DNA of 58,368 nucleotides from a virus, in IMG/VR virus record IMGVR_UViG_3300030108_004301, positions 1-58,368 of that record. One strand, written 5' to 3'. The position numbers and the translations under genes were made by a program. The first letter of the stretch is position 1. Every line of letters begins with the position of its first letter. Below, one piece after another: positions 1-8,052 of this stretch. The notes under the pieces are model-generated. The model made no database searches. It was not told the DNA's origin and was given only the letters and a program-made list of their open reading frames with translations.

Positions 1-270
1 ATTAGTAAAACCATTGGTAAACTAGCGAATCAATATACTGTTGCAGATCATAAGGTGTTTTTAGGTGTTAGACCTGACAAATTTGTTTACCGTCACACAC
101 CACAAAACAGGATAGCTGATCAAGTAAAACTTAAAACTATTAGTCTTAATCCTTTAGCAACAACTTATGTTGACCAACTTATACAAAAACTTTTCAATTG
201 TTTTGGTATCAAATACAACAGGCGAGAAATTGTAAACATTTTGGTTGACTACAACTGCATGGAGTTATAG
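1..270 (+). CDS. 5'-truncated hypothetical protein
   Basis: The reading frame is open from the first base and stops at 268-270, so only the C-terminal ~89 residues are seen. The only in-frame start is a GTG at 55 with no Shine-Dalgarno sequence, so the true start is probably upstream of the window. I recognise no domain. The stop lies 1 base before the next ATG, so it is probably the first visible member of a small accessory operon. Confidence 0.55.
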   Translation: MSKTIGKLANQYTVADHKVFLGVRPDKFVYRHTPQNRIADQVKLKTISLNPLATTYVDQLIQKLFNCFGIKYNRREIVNILVDYNCMEL

Positions 271-271
271 T

Positions 272-628
272 ATGGAAAAAATTAATTGGGTTCGTAGTAA
301 TAATCTTAATGATTTTTTTAATTTATACGATAAACTACCCTCGCACATAAAAAGTGTCGTTAAAGACATTGTTGGTAAGGGTGAGTTTTTGTACTACGAT
401 TTTGAAGGTCACCCTAATAAATCTTCAGTCACAGTACCAAAAGTCTTTGATGATAATCCAAAATGTAATTGGTTTCAAATATTCAGTTATAATTGTGGTT
501 GTCAACACTTTATCATACGCAAACCTCAAAAAAATGGTGGTGTTTTGTATGAGTTGAAACTTAATGGTCACCATACTTTTGGTGTACCACCGATGTTTAT
601 TTATAAAGAAAAGGAAAAACAATGGTAA
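272..628 (+). CDS. hypothetical protein, 118 aa
   Basis: ATG at 272 is preceded by GGAG at 261-264, a normal 7-base spacing, which decides this start over a TTG at 245. The product is a small soluble protein with a CGC motif near residue 80 and many aromatic residues. I recognise no family. It overlaps the next gene by 7 bases, so the two are probably translationally coupled. Confidence 0.6.
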   Translation: MEKINWVRSNNLNDFFNLYDKLPSHIKSVVKDIVGKGEFLYYDFEGHPNKSSVTVPKVFDDNPKCNWFQIFSYNCGCQHFIIRKPQKNGGVLYELKLNGHHTFGVPPMFIYKEKEKQW

Positions 629-789
629 AAAAACTTGCGAGTGTACTACCAAGAATATTAGAGAACATTGTAAACAATGGCGATAATACTTTTGACAAAC
701 CTTTTATTGAACAACAGTTAAAAGGGACTAGTTGGCAGTATGAGTGGGTTGACTCAAAAGATGGTAGACCACAAATTAAAATATGGTAG
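622..789 (+). CDS. small hypothetical protein, 55 aa
   Basis: This short frame starts with ATG at 622, overlapping the previous stop, with AAGG at 611-614 as ribosome binding site. It is acidic/aromatic at the C-terminus and resembles no family I know. Support comes from overlap, ribosome binding site and position in a same-strand run. Confidence 0.5.
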   Translation: MVKKLASVLPRILENIVNNGDNTFDKPFIEQQLKGTSWQYEWVDSKDGRPQIKIW

Positions 790-795
790 AGTGTT

Positions 796-1203
796 TTGAA
801 ACCTGAATCTAAATTGTGGCAACAGTTAAAAAAAGGGACACAGGATATGGGAGTGTTTTGGACACGCATTGAGTCGTGGTCTAGTCCTGGTGTCCCAGAT
901 GTTCACGGTATCAAAAATGGTGTTAGCTTTTGGGTTGAACTTAAGATCTCCAACTTAAAAACACTTAAATCCATTGGACTCAGCCCACATCAAAAATCGT
1001 GGCAATACAAATATTCTCAACAGTCAGGGAATATCTTTAACCTTGTCAGCCATCCTTCGTCCCGAACCTTAAAAATATTTGGTGGTTCGCGATCCCTGGA
1101 ACTTAACGATCAAAAAAGATCCTTGGTTCCTGATCTGGAGGTTCCGTTTCCTGTTGATTGGAAGATCGTTCTTGATCATATTATATCTCACTCTGGTTCT
1201 TAA
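796..1203 (+). CDS. VRR-NUC-type PD-(D/E)XK nuclease
   Basis: The 135-residue product carries the restriction-like core: GVPDVHG around residue 33 (catalytic Asp), then WVELK about 13 residues on (E-x-K). This spacing is typical of small phage VRR-NUC nucleases, which act on DNA junctions or flaps in replication and recombination. The start is a TTG at 796. ATG at 850 is an alternative that would still keep the catalytic core. The coding sequence is unusually rich in GATC (see findings). Confidence 0.7.
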   Translation: MKPESKLWQQLKKGTQDMGVFWTRIESWSSPGVPDVHGIKNGVSFWVELKISNLKTLKSIGLSPHQKSWQYKYSQQSGNIFNLVSHPSSRTLKIFGGSRSLELNDQKRSLVPDLEVPFPVDWKIVLDHIISHSGS

Positions 1204-1251
1204 TGTGTCGTGCGATAAAAAAAGACTTGCCAATCAAGTTTGATCAAATTT

Positions 1252-1266
1252 GATCGGTGCCGATCG
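1252..1266. repeat. palindrome GATCGGTGCCGATCG, copy 1
   Basis: Six-base arms GATCGG/CCGATC surround a TG centre. The same 16 bases with a leading T recur at 1791-1806, so two copies flank the 1368-1694 gene. The symmetry and duplication suggest a protein-binding site, possibly an operator or an origin/packaging element. Confidence 0.6.
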
Positions 1267-1307
1267 TTAGTTTTTTAAAGAAAACATTGGAAGACGTTTG
1301 ATGCACA

Positions 1308-1335
1308 TTGGTTTGTATTTAGTGTAATATATAAT
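1308..1335 (+). promoter_or_regulatory. predicted sigma70-type promoter
   Basis: TTGGTT (1308-1313) and TATAAT (1330-1335) are separated by 16 bases, directly upstream of a short leader and the ATG at 1368. The palindrome at 1252-1266 lies about 40 bases upstream of the -35 element. Confidence 0.5.
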
Positions 1336-1367
1336 TTTAATATTAACAATTAACATGGAGCGTCAAA

Positions 1368-1694
1368 ATGGGTTATACTAATTTTTGGCAACAACAAACA
1401 GACTTTACTCCTAGTGAGTGGTCTCAAGTTGTGACAGAAGCCGAGTACATAAAAGACTGGGCTCTTAACAATTCATTAAATGCTATAGCAAGTGTAGTTA
1501 TAGAAAAAGATCATATAATAATTGATGGTGTTCACCCTAATGTGTGTGAGAACTTTGTCCTTTACCGTAAACCACCAAATAGGGACAGACCTCAATTTTG
1601 CAAAACACAACTGCGTTTGTATGATCTAGCAGTACGGCATTTATTGAGTGTCTGTAGTGCAGTAAAAGCAGACTTTTCTCACCACGCTAATTAA
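1368..1694 (+). CDS. hypothetical protein, 108 aa
   Basis: ATG at 1368 is preceded by GGAG at 1357-1360 and its own promoter. The product is a small soluble protein with a Trp-rich N-terminus (FWQQQ, SEWSQ, DWAL) and a basic C-terminal half. I recognise no family. The two GATCGGTGCCGATCG palindromes bracket it, so it may be independently regulated. Confidence 0.6.
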   Translation: MGYTNFWQQQTDFTPSEWSQVVTEAEYIKDWALNNSLNAIASVVIEKDHIIIDGVHPNVCENFVLYRKPPNRDRPQFCKTQLRLYDLAVRHLLSVCSAVKADFSHHAN

Positions 1695-1790
1695 CAAAGA
1701 TCCTCGGTTCTCAGGTTCCGAGGTTCTCGGTTCTTGACTGGGGGATCATAATAGATCTTTGATGTTCTGGTTCTCATAAGAGATCTTTAT

Positions 1791-1806
1791 TGATCGGTGC
1801 CGATCG
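1791..1806. repeat. palindrome TGATCGGTGCCGATCG, copy 2
   Basis: Exact second copy of the near-perfect inverted repeat at 1251-1266, 540 bases downstream. Confidence 0.6.
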
Positions 1807-2097
1807 CAGTCGGTAAAAACGGAATAAAAAATTATGGTCATAACAAATTATTACTTTAATATTTTTAATATGTTTATGTTTATTTTAATTTACTGTATTT
1901 GCCTTTATATACTGTATAAACTGTATAACTAATTTTTAGGCTTGTAAGTAATTGTTTTTATTGTGTTTTTTACAAAACCGTACCATTTACAAAAAACACC
2001 ACCAAAAAACCAAAAAATAATTTCTAGCTAAACCATTGGTTTTATTGCCTTTTTACATTGTTATAAAAATACTGCTTATTGTTATAAAAATAAATGG

Positions 2098-2122
2098 TAT
2101 AATTAATTATGCCAATAGGCAT
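2098..2122 (+). promoter_or_regulatory. extended -10 promoter plus TSS hairpin
   Basis: TATAAT at 2098-2103 is preceded by TGG (extended -10). Five bases downstream, where transcription should start, lies ATGCC-aata-GGCAT (2109-2122). The same arrangement, a -10 element then ATGCC-attt-GGCAT, precedes the paralogous gene at 56428. The hairpin could cap the mRNA 5' end or be an operator over the start site. Confidence 0.5.
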
Positions 2123-2153
2123 ATTAATATTAACAAAAATAAGGTAAAAACAA

Positions 2154-2639
2154 ATGTTAAAAACTTTACAAAAAAATAAGGCAGTAAGTTTTAAACAAGT
2201 TATTTTAGTTAGCAACCATATAGGCAAAACAACTGCTTATAAACCTTTTACAACTGCAAGCGTAAAACAGTTTGTAAACGCAAATGGTGGCGGTAGTTAT
2301 AATAATATTACTGTTACGCCTTGCAATAATGTAAACCTAAAAAATACACCACCAATTAGTTTTGGTTATAATGGTGGTAAAGGCACTAAGCATAAAAACT
2401 TTGGTGGCACTAGGGCTTTAATACTAAATAGCTTTTTATTTGGTGTTACTGCAAACCATGCACCCGCTTTAAATGGTAATGGCAACTATAATTTAGGTGC
2501 AATACTTAACGCATTAAAGGTGCATAAAGTTAGCCCTACTTTGTGGGGTTGTGTGTTTTTGCTAAATGGTGGCACTAGCCCTAGCAATAACGCTTATGGC
2601 ACTAGCTTTATTAAGTTAGTAGCTAACCAAACTAAATAA
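2154..2639 (+). CDS. hypothetical protein, paralogue of 56428 gene
   Basis: The 161-residue product is strikingly Asn-rich. It shares a core with the protein at 56428-56850: a [IT]-x-[VI]-x-P..NV-[ND]-L-x-N..P-[IV]-x-FGY-x-GGK block, then an HGG/NGG-x-SPS block and a closing [FY]IKLV. The copies differ in composition, so they are divergent paralogues. The gene stands alone between its own promoter and a strong terminator, so it is a monocistronic unit. Function unknown. Confidence 0.7.
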   Translation: MLKTLQKNKAVSFKQVILVSNHIGKTTAYKPFTTASVKQFVNANGGGSYNNITVTPCNNVNLKNTPPISFGYNGGKGTKHKNFGGTRALILNSFLFGVTANHAPALNGNGNYNLGAILNALKVHKVSPTLWGCVFLLNGGTSPSNNAYGTSFIKLVANQTK

Positions 2640-2658
2640 CTTTTTACTTACTGCCTAT

Positions 2659-2697
2659 AGCCCTAAGTACTTTTAAAAAGGTACTTAGGGCTTTTTT
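2659..2697 (+). terminator. rho-independent terminator
   Basis: Perfect 12-bp arms AGCCCTAAGTAC (2659-2670) and GTACTTAGGGCT (2681-2692) enclose a 10-base loop, followed by a T run. It ends the 2154 transcription unit. Confidence 0.9.
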
Positions 2698-2742
2698 ATT
2701 GGGCTTGTTTTATTTTGCTTTTTTGCACCCCCCTAGAGAGCT

Positions 2743-2773
2743 TTGCATTACACAAGGCGTCAGCGTAATGCAA
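2743..2773. repeat. inverted repeat TTGCATTAC/GTAATGCAA
   Basis: Nine-base perfect arms (2743-2751 and 2765-2773) with a 13-base centre lie between the terminator and the terminase/late operon. They may be a second terminator (TTTT follows shortly), an operator of the late operon, or a packaging-site element. Confidence 0.55.
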
Positions 2774-2886
2774 GTTTTGGACGATTCTTTGGATATGAAA
2801 AAAATATCATAGACCGTACCCCCTTTACTGTTTGTTTTGATAATAGGTTCATTGCCCTTGAAAAATTTTCGATATATAAATAAAGT

Positions 2887-3006
2887 ATGAATGAAACCCA
2901 ACAACAGCTGATTTTTATTTTAATTGTTTTTGAAATATGTTTACATTTGGCAGAAATATGGTTTGATTTTATGCAGCACATTCATTTTTACGGATTTGAG
3001 TGGTAA
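2887..3006 (+). CDS. small single-TM protein, 39 aa
   Basis: The frame starts at ATG 2887 and its TAA directly abuts the terminase ATG. Residues 9-22 are strongly hydrophobic (LIFILIVFEICLHL) and predict one membrane helix. No family recognised. Abutment with the next gene and the AT-rich promoter-like upstream sequence support it. Confidence 0.45.
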   Translation: MNETQQQLIFILIVFEICLHLAEIWFDFMQHIHFYGFEW

Positions 3007-4494
3007 ATGACTCATTTAAAAATGAACAATAATTTAGATTTTATACCTGAAGAAAAATTAAAGAACTATGCTAATTTGATTAGTAAGGCAAAGGAGCTGA
3101 CTGATGCAGAAAAGGCTCGTTTGGATTTTATGCAGTTTACAAAAATGGTTTGGCCAGAGTTTATAGAAGGTAGCCACCATAAGATAATGGCGAAAAAATT
3201 TAATTTACTGGCAGAGGGTAAGTTAAAACGATTGATAGTGAATATGCCACCACGACACACGAAATCTGAATTTTCAAGTTTTTTACTTCCAGCGTGGCTG
3301 ATAGGTAAAAAGCCGAATTTAAAAATTATGCAGACTACACACACAGCTGAGTTAGCCTTTAGGTTTGGTAGAAAAACAAGAAACTTGATGAACTCACAGG
3401 AATACAAAAAAGTATTTAACAAAGTAAATTTGAGAGTGGACAGCCAAGCGGCAGGACGATGGGAAACAGAAAACGGTGGAGAGTATTTTGCGGCAGGAGT
3501 AGGAGGAGCGGTGACTGGTCGAGGTGCGGATTTATTAATAGTGGATGACCCTCATAGTGAGCAAGATGCACTGAGCCCAACTGCTTTAGAAAATGCTTAT
3601 GAATGGTATACATCGGGACCCCGACAGCGTTTGCAACCTGGAGGCAGCATAGTAATAGTAATGACACGCTGGGCAGAAAACGATTTAACAGGGAAGTTGA
3701 TACGCCAACAAGCTAGAGATATATTAGCCGATAAGTGGGAAGTAATAGAATTCCCCGCTTTGATGCCCGAAAGTGATGAGCCGATGTGGCCTGAGTTTTG
3801 GAATAAGAAAGATTTATTAAATGTAAAAGGAAGTTTATCAGTAGCCAAGTGGGAAGCCCAATGGCAACAAAACCCGACAAGTGAAGCGTCGGCACTTTTA
3901 AAAAGAGATTGGTGGAAGCGGTGGAAGAAAAAAGAAATGCCACCTTTGGAATATATAATGCAAAGTTATGATACAGCGTTTAATAAAAACAATAATGCTG
4001 ACTATAGTGCGATTACAACTTGGGGAGTATTTTACCCAGAAGAAACAGGAACACCGAATATAATTTTATGTGATGCCCGAAAAGATCGATGGGAGTTTCC
4101 TGAATTACGACGAGTAGCGTTAGAAGAATATAAGTATTGGGATCCTGAATGCGTATTAATTGAAGCAAAAGCGAGTGGTATGCCATTGACCCAAGAACTA
4201 CGGAATATGGGAATCCCAGTCATGAACTACAGCCCAAGTAGAGGGAATGATAAATTTGCTCGTGTAAATTCAGTTGCACCAATAGTCGAAAGTGGGTTAG
4301 TATGGGTTCCAGATACTCGTTGGGGTGAAGAAGTAATAGAAGAGTGTGCTGCTTTCCCTGCTGGAGAACACGATGATTATGTTGATACAGTTACACAGGC
4401 GTTACGAAGATTTAGAGAAGGCGGCTTTATATCTCACCCTGATGATTACGAAGAAGATCGTATTGGTATCAACAGAGAAAGGATTTATTACTGA
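3007..4494 (+). CDS. terL: terminase large subunit
   Basis: This is the packaging motor ATPase/nuclease, 495 aa and full length. The ATPase half shows a variant Walker A (PPRHTKS, residues 81-87) and Walker B with catalytic acid (LLIVDDPH, about 177-184). The C-terminal half carries the RNase H-like nuclease, starting at SYDTAF near residue 325 with later conserved acidic residues (ECVLIEAKASG, HDDYVDT). Its stop overlaps the portal ATG by one base. An internal ATG at 3022 is an alternative start. Confidence 0.93.
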   Translation: MTHLKMNNNLDFIPEEKLKNYANLISKAKELTDAEKARLDFMQFTKMVWPEFIEGSHHKIMAKKFNLLAEGKLKRLIVNMPPRHTKSEFSSFLLPAWLIGKKPNLKIMQTTHTAELAFRFGRKTRNLMNSQEYKKVFNKVNLRVDSQAAGRWETENGGEYFAAGVGGAVTGRGADLLIVDDPHSEQDALSPTALENAYEWYTSGPRQRLQPGGSIVIVMTRWAENDLTGKLIRQQARDILADKWEVIEFPALMPESDEPMWPEFWNKKDLLNVKGSLSVAKWEAQWQQNPTSEASALLKRDWWKRWKKKEMPPLEYIMQSYDTAFNKNNNADYSAITTWGVFYPEETGTPNIILCDARKDRWEFPELRRVALEEYKYWDPECVLIEAKASGMPLTQELRNMGIPVMNYSPSRGNDKFARVNSVAPIVESGLVWVPDTRWGEEVIEECAAFPAGEHDDYVDTVTQALRRFREGGFISHPDDYEEDRIGINRERIYY

Positions 4495-6878
4495 TGGCTG
4501 AAGAAATAGAACAAATTAAAAAACCATCAAATGTAGAAAAGAGTTTAATTTCTAATGATGTGTTGAGTGAATTTTCTGTTGAGGAAGAAAACCTTCAAGG
4601 ACAGGAAGATGATTTTTTAAATATGGATGTTGAAGTTGAAACAGATGATGAAGGTGGAGCAGAAGTTACTTTTGGTGAACAAGAAGAAGAGACAGGTGTA
4701 GAACCTGATGATTTTTTTGGGAACTTGGTCGATGGACTTTCTGAATCAACTTTATCAGAAATATCCCGTTATGTTATGACTTCTGTTGAAGAAGATAAAA
4801 ACAGTCGTAAGGATTGGGAAGACAGTTACACAAATGGATTAGATTTATTAGGGCTGCGTTATGAAAACAGAACAGAACCTTTTGATGGTGCTACTGGTGT
4901 AGTGCATCCAATATTAAATGAGGCAGTTACACAGTTTCAGGCAGGAGCGTATAAAGAAATGTTACCTTCATCGGGACCTGTTCGTGCTCAAATTGTAGGT
5001 GAACCTACTGCGGAAATAGAAAAACAGGCACAGCGAGTAGAAGATTACATGAATTATCAAATTATGTATGAAATGGAAGAGTACGAACCAGAGTTTGACC
5101 AGATGTTATTTTTCTTAGGGTTGGCTGGAAGTGCATTTAAAAAAGTTTATTTTGATGATTTACTCAAAAGACCAGTAAGTAAGTTCATACCAGCAGAAGA
5201 TGTGGTCGTACCGTATACTGCTTCTGACTTACGATCGGCTGAGCGTGTTTCTCATGTCATAAAAATGAATGAAAATGAACTGCGTAAGTTACAAGTGAGT
5301 GGTTTTTACAAAGATATGGAACTAAAAGGCGGTTTAACAGAGGATTCTTCGCCCATTGATGAAAAATATGATGAGATTGAAGGTAAATCAACAAACTCTT
5401 ACGAGGAAGAATACACTTTATATGAGTGTCATTGCTATTTTGACCTTGAAGAGTACCCTGACAGGAAGGTTGATGGCGAAAATTCAGGCATAAAACTACC
5501 TTATATCGTTACAGTTTGTTCAGACACGCAAGATGTACTGAGTGTAAGAAGAAATTTTTTGCCTGATGACGCAAAAAAAGACAAAATACCACATTTTGTG
5601 CAATATAAGTTCACTCCTGGACTAGGTTTTTATGGTTTTGGACTAATTCACTTGCTTGGTAACCTTTCTAGAACTGCAACTGCTAATTTAAGACAATTAA
5701 TTGATGCAGGAACGCTATCAAATATGCCAGCAGGATTTAAAGCGAGGGGTTTACGCATAGCTGATGACTCAGAACCTTTACAACCTGGAGAATTTAGAGA
5801 TGTTGATGTTCCAGGAGGTGATTTACGCACAAGTTTGATGGCTTTACCTTACAAAGAACCTTCAGGAACGCTGTTTCAGCTGATGGGTTTTGTTGTACAG
5901 TCAGCTCAACGGTTTATTGGAACAACTGATATTGGTGTAGGTGACGGAAACCAAGAAACACCAGTCGGTACAACTATTGCGTTGTTAGAAAGGGGAGCTA
6001 GAATAATTTCTGCTGTCCATAAACGATTACACGCTAGTTTAAAAAATGAATTGAAGTTATTAGCACGATTATTTGGACAAGATCCAAACCCTTACCCTTA
6101 CCCTGTTGGTGTTGATGCACAAGTAAAGACTACAGATTTTGATGCTCGTATCGATATTATACCCGTTAGTGACCCTAATATTTTTAGTATGTCGCAAAGA
6201 GTAGTTTTAGCACAAGAACAATTAAAACTTGCGAGTGCTGCACCAGATTTGCACAACCTTTATGAATCATACCGTCGTGTGTATGAGGCGTTAGGTGTAA
6301 AGAATGTAGATCAGATATTAAAACCTCGCATGGTTCCTATGCCTAGAGACCCAGCCCAAGAAAACCAAGATGCCTCAGTTGCTGCGGCTGGTCAAACTAA
6401 ATTACAGGCATACCCTACGCAAAATCACGATGCTCATATCGCTGTTCATTTGGCGTATATGCAATCAAAAGTTGCTAAGATGCAACCAGCAGTTTTACTT
6501 ACTTTAGAAAAACATATTTTTGAACATATCGGTTTGAAAGCTCAAGTATTGGCTGCTCAACAACTACAACCACAGGAACAACAAAACCCAGATCTTGTTG
6601 CTTCTAAGGTAGCAGAAATACAATCACAGTTAATGCTTGATTATTTACAAAAGAATCCTCCGCAACCAGACCAAGAACCATTGGTGGCGTTAAAACAACA
6701 AGAACTTGCTCTTCGTGCTCAAGAACAACAAACAGATGCGTTCAACGAGCAACAAAAATTAAAACAAGAGCAAATGAAAACACAACAACAAGGTTCTATT
6801 GCTAGGGAACGCATACAATCTACTGAGGATATAGCCAATATGCGAGCTCAAATAGCTTTAGAAAGAACACGAAAATAA
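4494..6878 (+). CDS. portal protein
   Basis: The 794-aa product follows TerL directly. It has an acidic low-complexity N-terminus (1-95), a central portal core (about 100-560) with GFYGFGLIHLLGNLSR and tunnel-helix-like segments, and a Gln-rich coiled-coil C-terminus (about 680-794). Length and layout fit the large portals of marine podoviruses. The dodecamer forms the DNA entry channel and docks the terminase. Confidence 0.85.
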   Translation: MAEEIEQIKKPSNVEKSLISNDVLSEFSVEEENLQGQEDDFLNMDVEVETDDEGGAEVTFGEQEEETGVEPDDFFGNLVDGLSESTLSEISRYVMTSVEEDKNSRKDWEDSYTNGLDLLGLRYENRTEPFDGATGVVHPILNEAVTQFQAGAYKEMLPSSGPVRAQIVGEPTAEIEKQAQRVEDYMNYQIMYEMEEYEPEFDQMLFFLGLAGSAFKKVYFDDLLKRPVSKFIPAEDVVVPYTASDLRSAERVSHVIKMNENELRKLQVSGFYKDMELKGGLTEDSSPIDEKYDEIEGKSTNSYEEEYTLYECHCYFDLEEYPDRKVDGENSGIKLPYIVTVCSDTQDVLSVRRNFLPDDAKKDKIPHFVQYKFTPGLGFYGFGLIHLLGNLSRTATANLRQLIDAGTLSNMPAGFKARGLRIADDSEPLQPGEFRDVDVPGGDLRTSLMALPYKEPSGTLFQLMGFVVQSAQRFIGTTDIGVGDGNQETPVGTTIALLERGARIISAVHKRLHASLKNELKLLARLFGQDPNPYPYPVGVDAQVKTTDFDARIDIIPVSDPNIFSMSQRVVLAQEQLKLASAAPDLHNLYESYRRVYEALGVKNVDQILKPRMVPMPRDPAQENQDASVAAAGQTKLQAYPTQNHDAHIAVHLAYMQSKVAKMQPAVLLTLEKHIFEHIGLKAQVLAAQQLQPQEQQNPDLVASKVAEIQSQLMLDYLQKNPPQPDQEPLVALKQQELALRAQEQQTDAFNEQQKLKQEQMKTQQQGSIARERIQSTEDIANMRAQIALERTRK

Positions 6879-6887
6879 GGAAAACTT

Positions 6888-7061
6888 ATGAAAGGACAAA
6901 AAAATGTTTCAAAAAATAAAAGAAAAAATAAATTATCTGTCAAGTTTGGTGGAGGCGGTGAAGCAGTCCTCGACAAAACAGAAAATAGGGTGGCTAACGC
7001 TAATGTTTCTAGAGGCGGTGGTGCTTCTTTGGCTGGTATAGATTTTAAAGGAGTATTTTAA
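6888..7061 (+). CDS. small conserved phage protein, 57 aa
   Basis: ATG at 6888 follows AAGGA at 6878-6882, and the stop abuts the holin ATG. The N-terminus is Lys/Asn-rich and the C-terminus is Gly-rich, ending GGGASLAGIDFKGVF. From memory, similar small proteins ending in a GGGxA..G..F.G.F motif occur between portal and holin/scaffold in other marine podoviruses. Function unknown, possibly a minor virion component. Confidence 0.6.
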   Translation: MKGQKNVSKNKRKNKLSVKFGGGGEAVLDKTENRVANANVSRGGGASLAGIDFKGVF

Positions 7062-7454
7062 ATGTTAACAGCACTTATAGGACCAGTAACAAGTTTACTT
7101 GATAAATTTATTGAGGACAAAGATCAGAAAAACAAATTAGCTCATGAGATAGCAACAATGGCTGACAAACAGGCTCATGAGATAGCTAAGGCACAAATGG
7201 ATATAAATAAAGAAGAAGCAAAGTCTAGGCATTGGTGGATTGCTGGATGGCGTCCTGCTTGTGGGTGGATTTGCACTTTGGCTATGGGTTATCATTTTAT
7301 AATTCAACCTTTTCTTATATTTTTCCTAGCTTTATTTGGTTTAAAAATGGATATACCTACTTTTGACATGGACACGCTAATGACTGTTTTACTAGGAATG
7401 TTAGGACTTGGCGGTTTAAGATCATTTGAGAAACATAAGAAACTTACAAAATAA
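7062..7454 (+). CDS. 3-TM phage holin-like protein
   Basis: The 130-residue product has an N-terminal amphipathic helix, then RHWWIAGWRPACGWICTLAM, a hydrophobic hairpin around 68-95, and a third hydrophobic stretch near 108-120 (LLGMLGLGGLRSF). This matches the holin-of-3-TMs family known from phages and gene transfer agents. It would permeabilise the inner membrane for the endolysin, though its place in the head operon, far from the endolysin at 50968, is notable. Confidence 0.8.
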   Translation: MLTALIGPVTSLLDKFIEDKDQKNKLAHEIATMADKQAHEIAKAQMDINKEEAKSRHWWIAGWRPACGWICTLAMGYHFIIQPFLIFFLALFGLKMDIPTFDMDTLMTVLLGMLGLGGLRSFEKHKKLTK

Positions 7455-7457
7455 TTT

Positions 7458-7652
7458 ATGGAAACACTTTACTTTTACGAAAAGTCACTTAAGATAATAC
7501 GCAAGAGACAAGAAGACATAAGAGAAACCATATGTCATGGTCCTGTTAACGACTTCGAGTCTTTTAAAGAGCTCCGTGCAAAATTGCAAGAGCTCGTTAT
7601 TATAGAACAGGAGTTAAAAGACCTGCTAGAAAGAGAAGAAAAAAATGGGTAA
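7458..7652 (+). CDS. coiled-coil hypothetical protein, 64 aa
   Basis: Small, charged and almost entirely helical (heptad-like Leu/Ile spacing, residues 5-60). It starts 3 bases after the holin stop and overlaps the GroES-like gene by 8 bases. No family recognised. Confidence 0.65.
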   Translation: METLYFYEKSLKIIRKRQEDIRETICHGPVNDFESFKELRAKLQELVIIEQELKDLLEREEKNG

Positions 7653-8037
7653 ATTACTAGTTCCAGAAAGATTCGCAAAACAAGACGAACAAACATCTTT
7701 GGAAAAATTACCAACCCCGACAGGATGGAGAATACTTATCTTACCATACAGAGGTAAAGGCACAACAAAAGGTGGTGTTTACTTACCAGAAAAAACTGTC
7801 GACACTCAAGCAGTAGCTACTGTTTGCGGTTATGTCTTAAAGGTTGGACCTCTAGCATATAAAGATCAAGAAAAATTTGGAGAAACTGGTGCTTGGTGTA
7901 AAGAGCAGGACTGGGTTATTTTTGGTAGATATGCTGGTAGTCGTTTTAAAATAGAGGGTGGCGAAGTTAGAATCTTAAACGATGATGAAATTTTAGCTAC
8001 TGTCAAAGACCCAGAGGACATAGTACATCAATTTTAA
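7645..8037 (+). CDS. GroES/Cpn10-like co-chaperonin
   Basis: The 130-residue product shows the Cpn10 pattern: PTGWRILILPYR (about 26-37), a mobile loop region GKGTTKGGVYLPEK, then V.GYVLKVGP, W.KEQDWVIFGRYAGSR and RILNDDEILATV. Phage GroES homologues (T4 gp31 is the classic case) cap host GroEL so that the capsid protein can fold. Placement just before scaffold and capsid genes fits that role. Confidence 0.85.
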   Translation: MGKLLVPERFAKQDEQTSLEKLPTPTGWRILILPYRGKGTTKGGVYLPEKTVDTQAVATVCGYVLKVGPLAYKDQEKFGETGAWCKEQDWVIFGRYAGSRFKIEGGEVRILNDDEILATVKDPEDIVHQF

Positions 8038-8052
8038 CATTATGGAGATATA

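Larger units (their letters stand above)
1695..2153. other. 459-base intergenic region with repeats
   Basis: No gene is visible on either strand. From 1695 to 1810 it is GATC- and GGTTC-rich, with AGATCTTT repeated at 1753-1760 and 1781-1788. From about 1830 it becomes very AT-rich, with a tandem ACTGTATAA repeat at 1911-1928 and a related ACTGTAT at 1892-1898. It ends in the promoter of the 2154 gene. It could contain regulatory, origin or packaging sites. Confidence 0.5.

Noticed and set aside
1-25. Direct circular closure of the window
   Set aside because: Joining ends closes the 58016 gene properly (stop at 23-25) but puts an in-frame stop immediately before the first gene, which then has no good start. 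Not proven either way.
3066-3943. Minus-strand ORFs of 60-118 codons over terL and other late genes
   Set aside because: They are shadows of well-supported + strand genes, without ribosome binding sites or protein-like composition.
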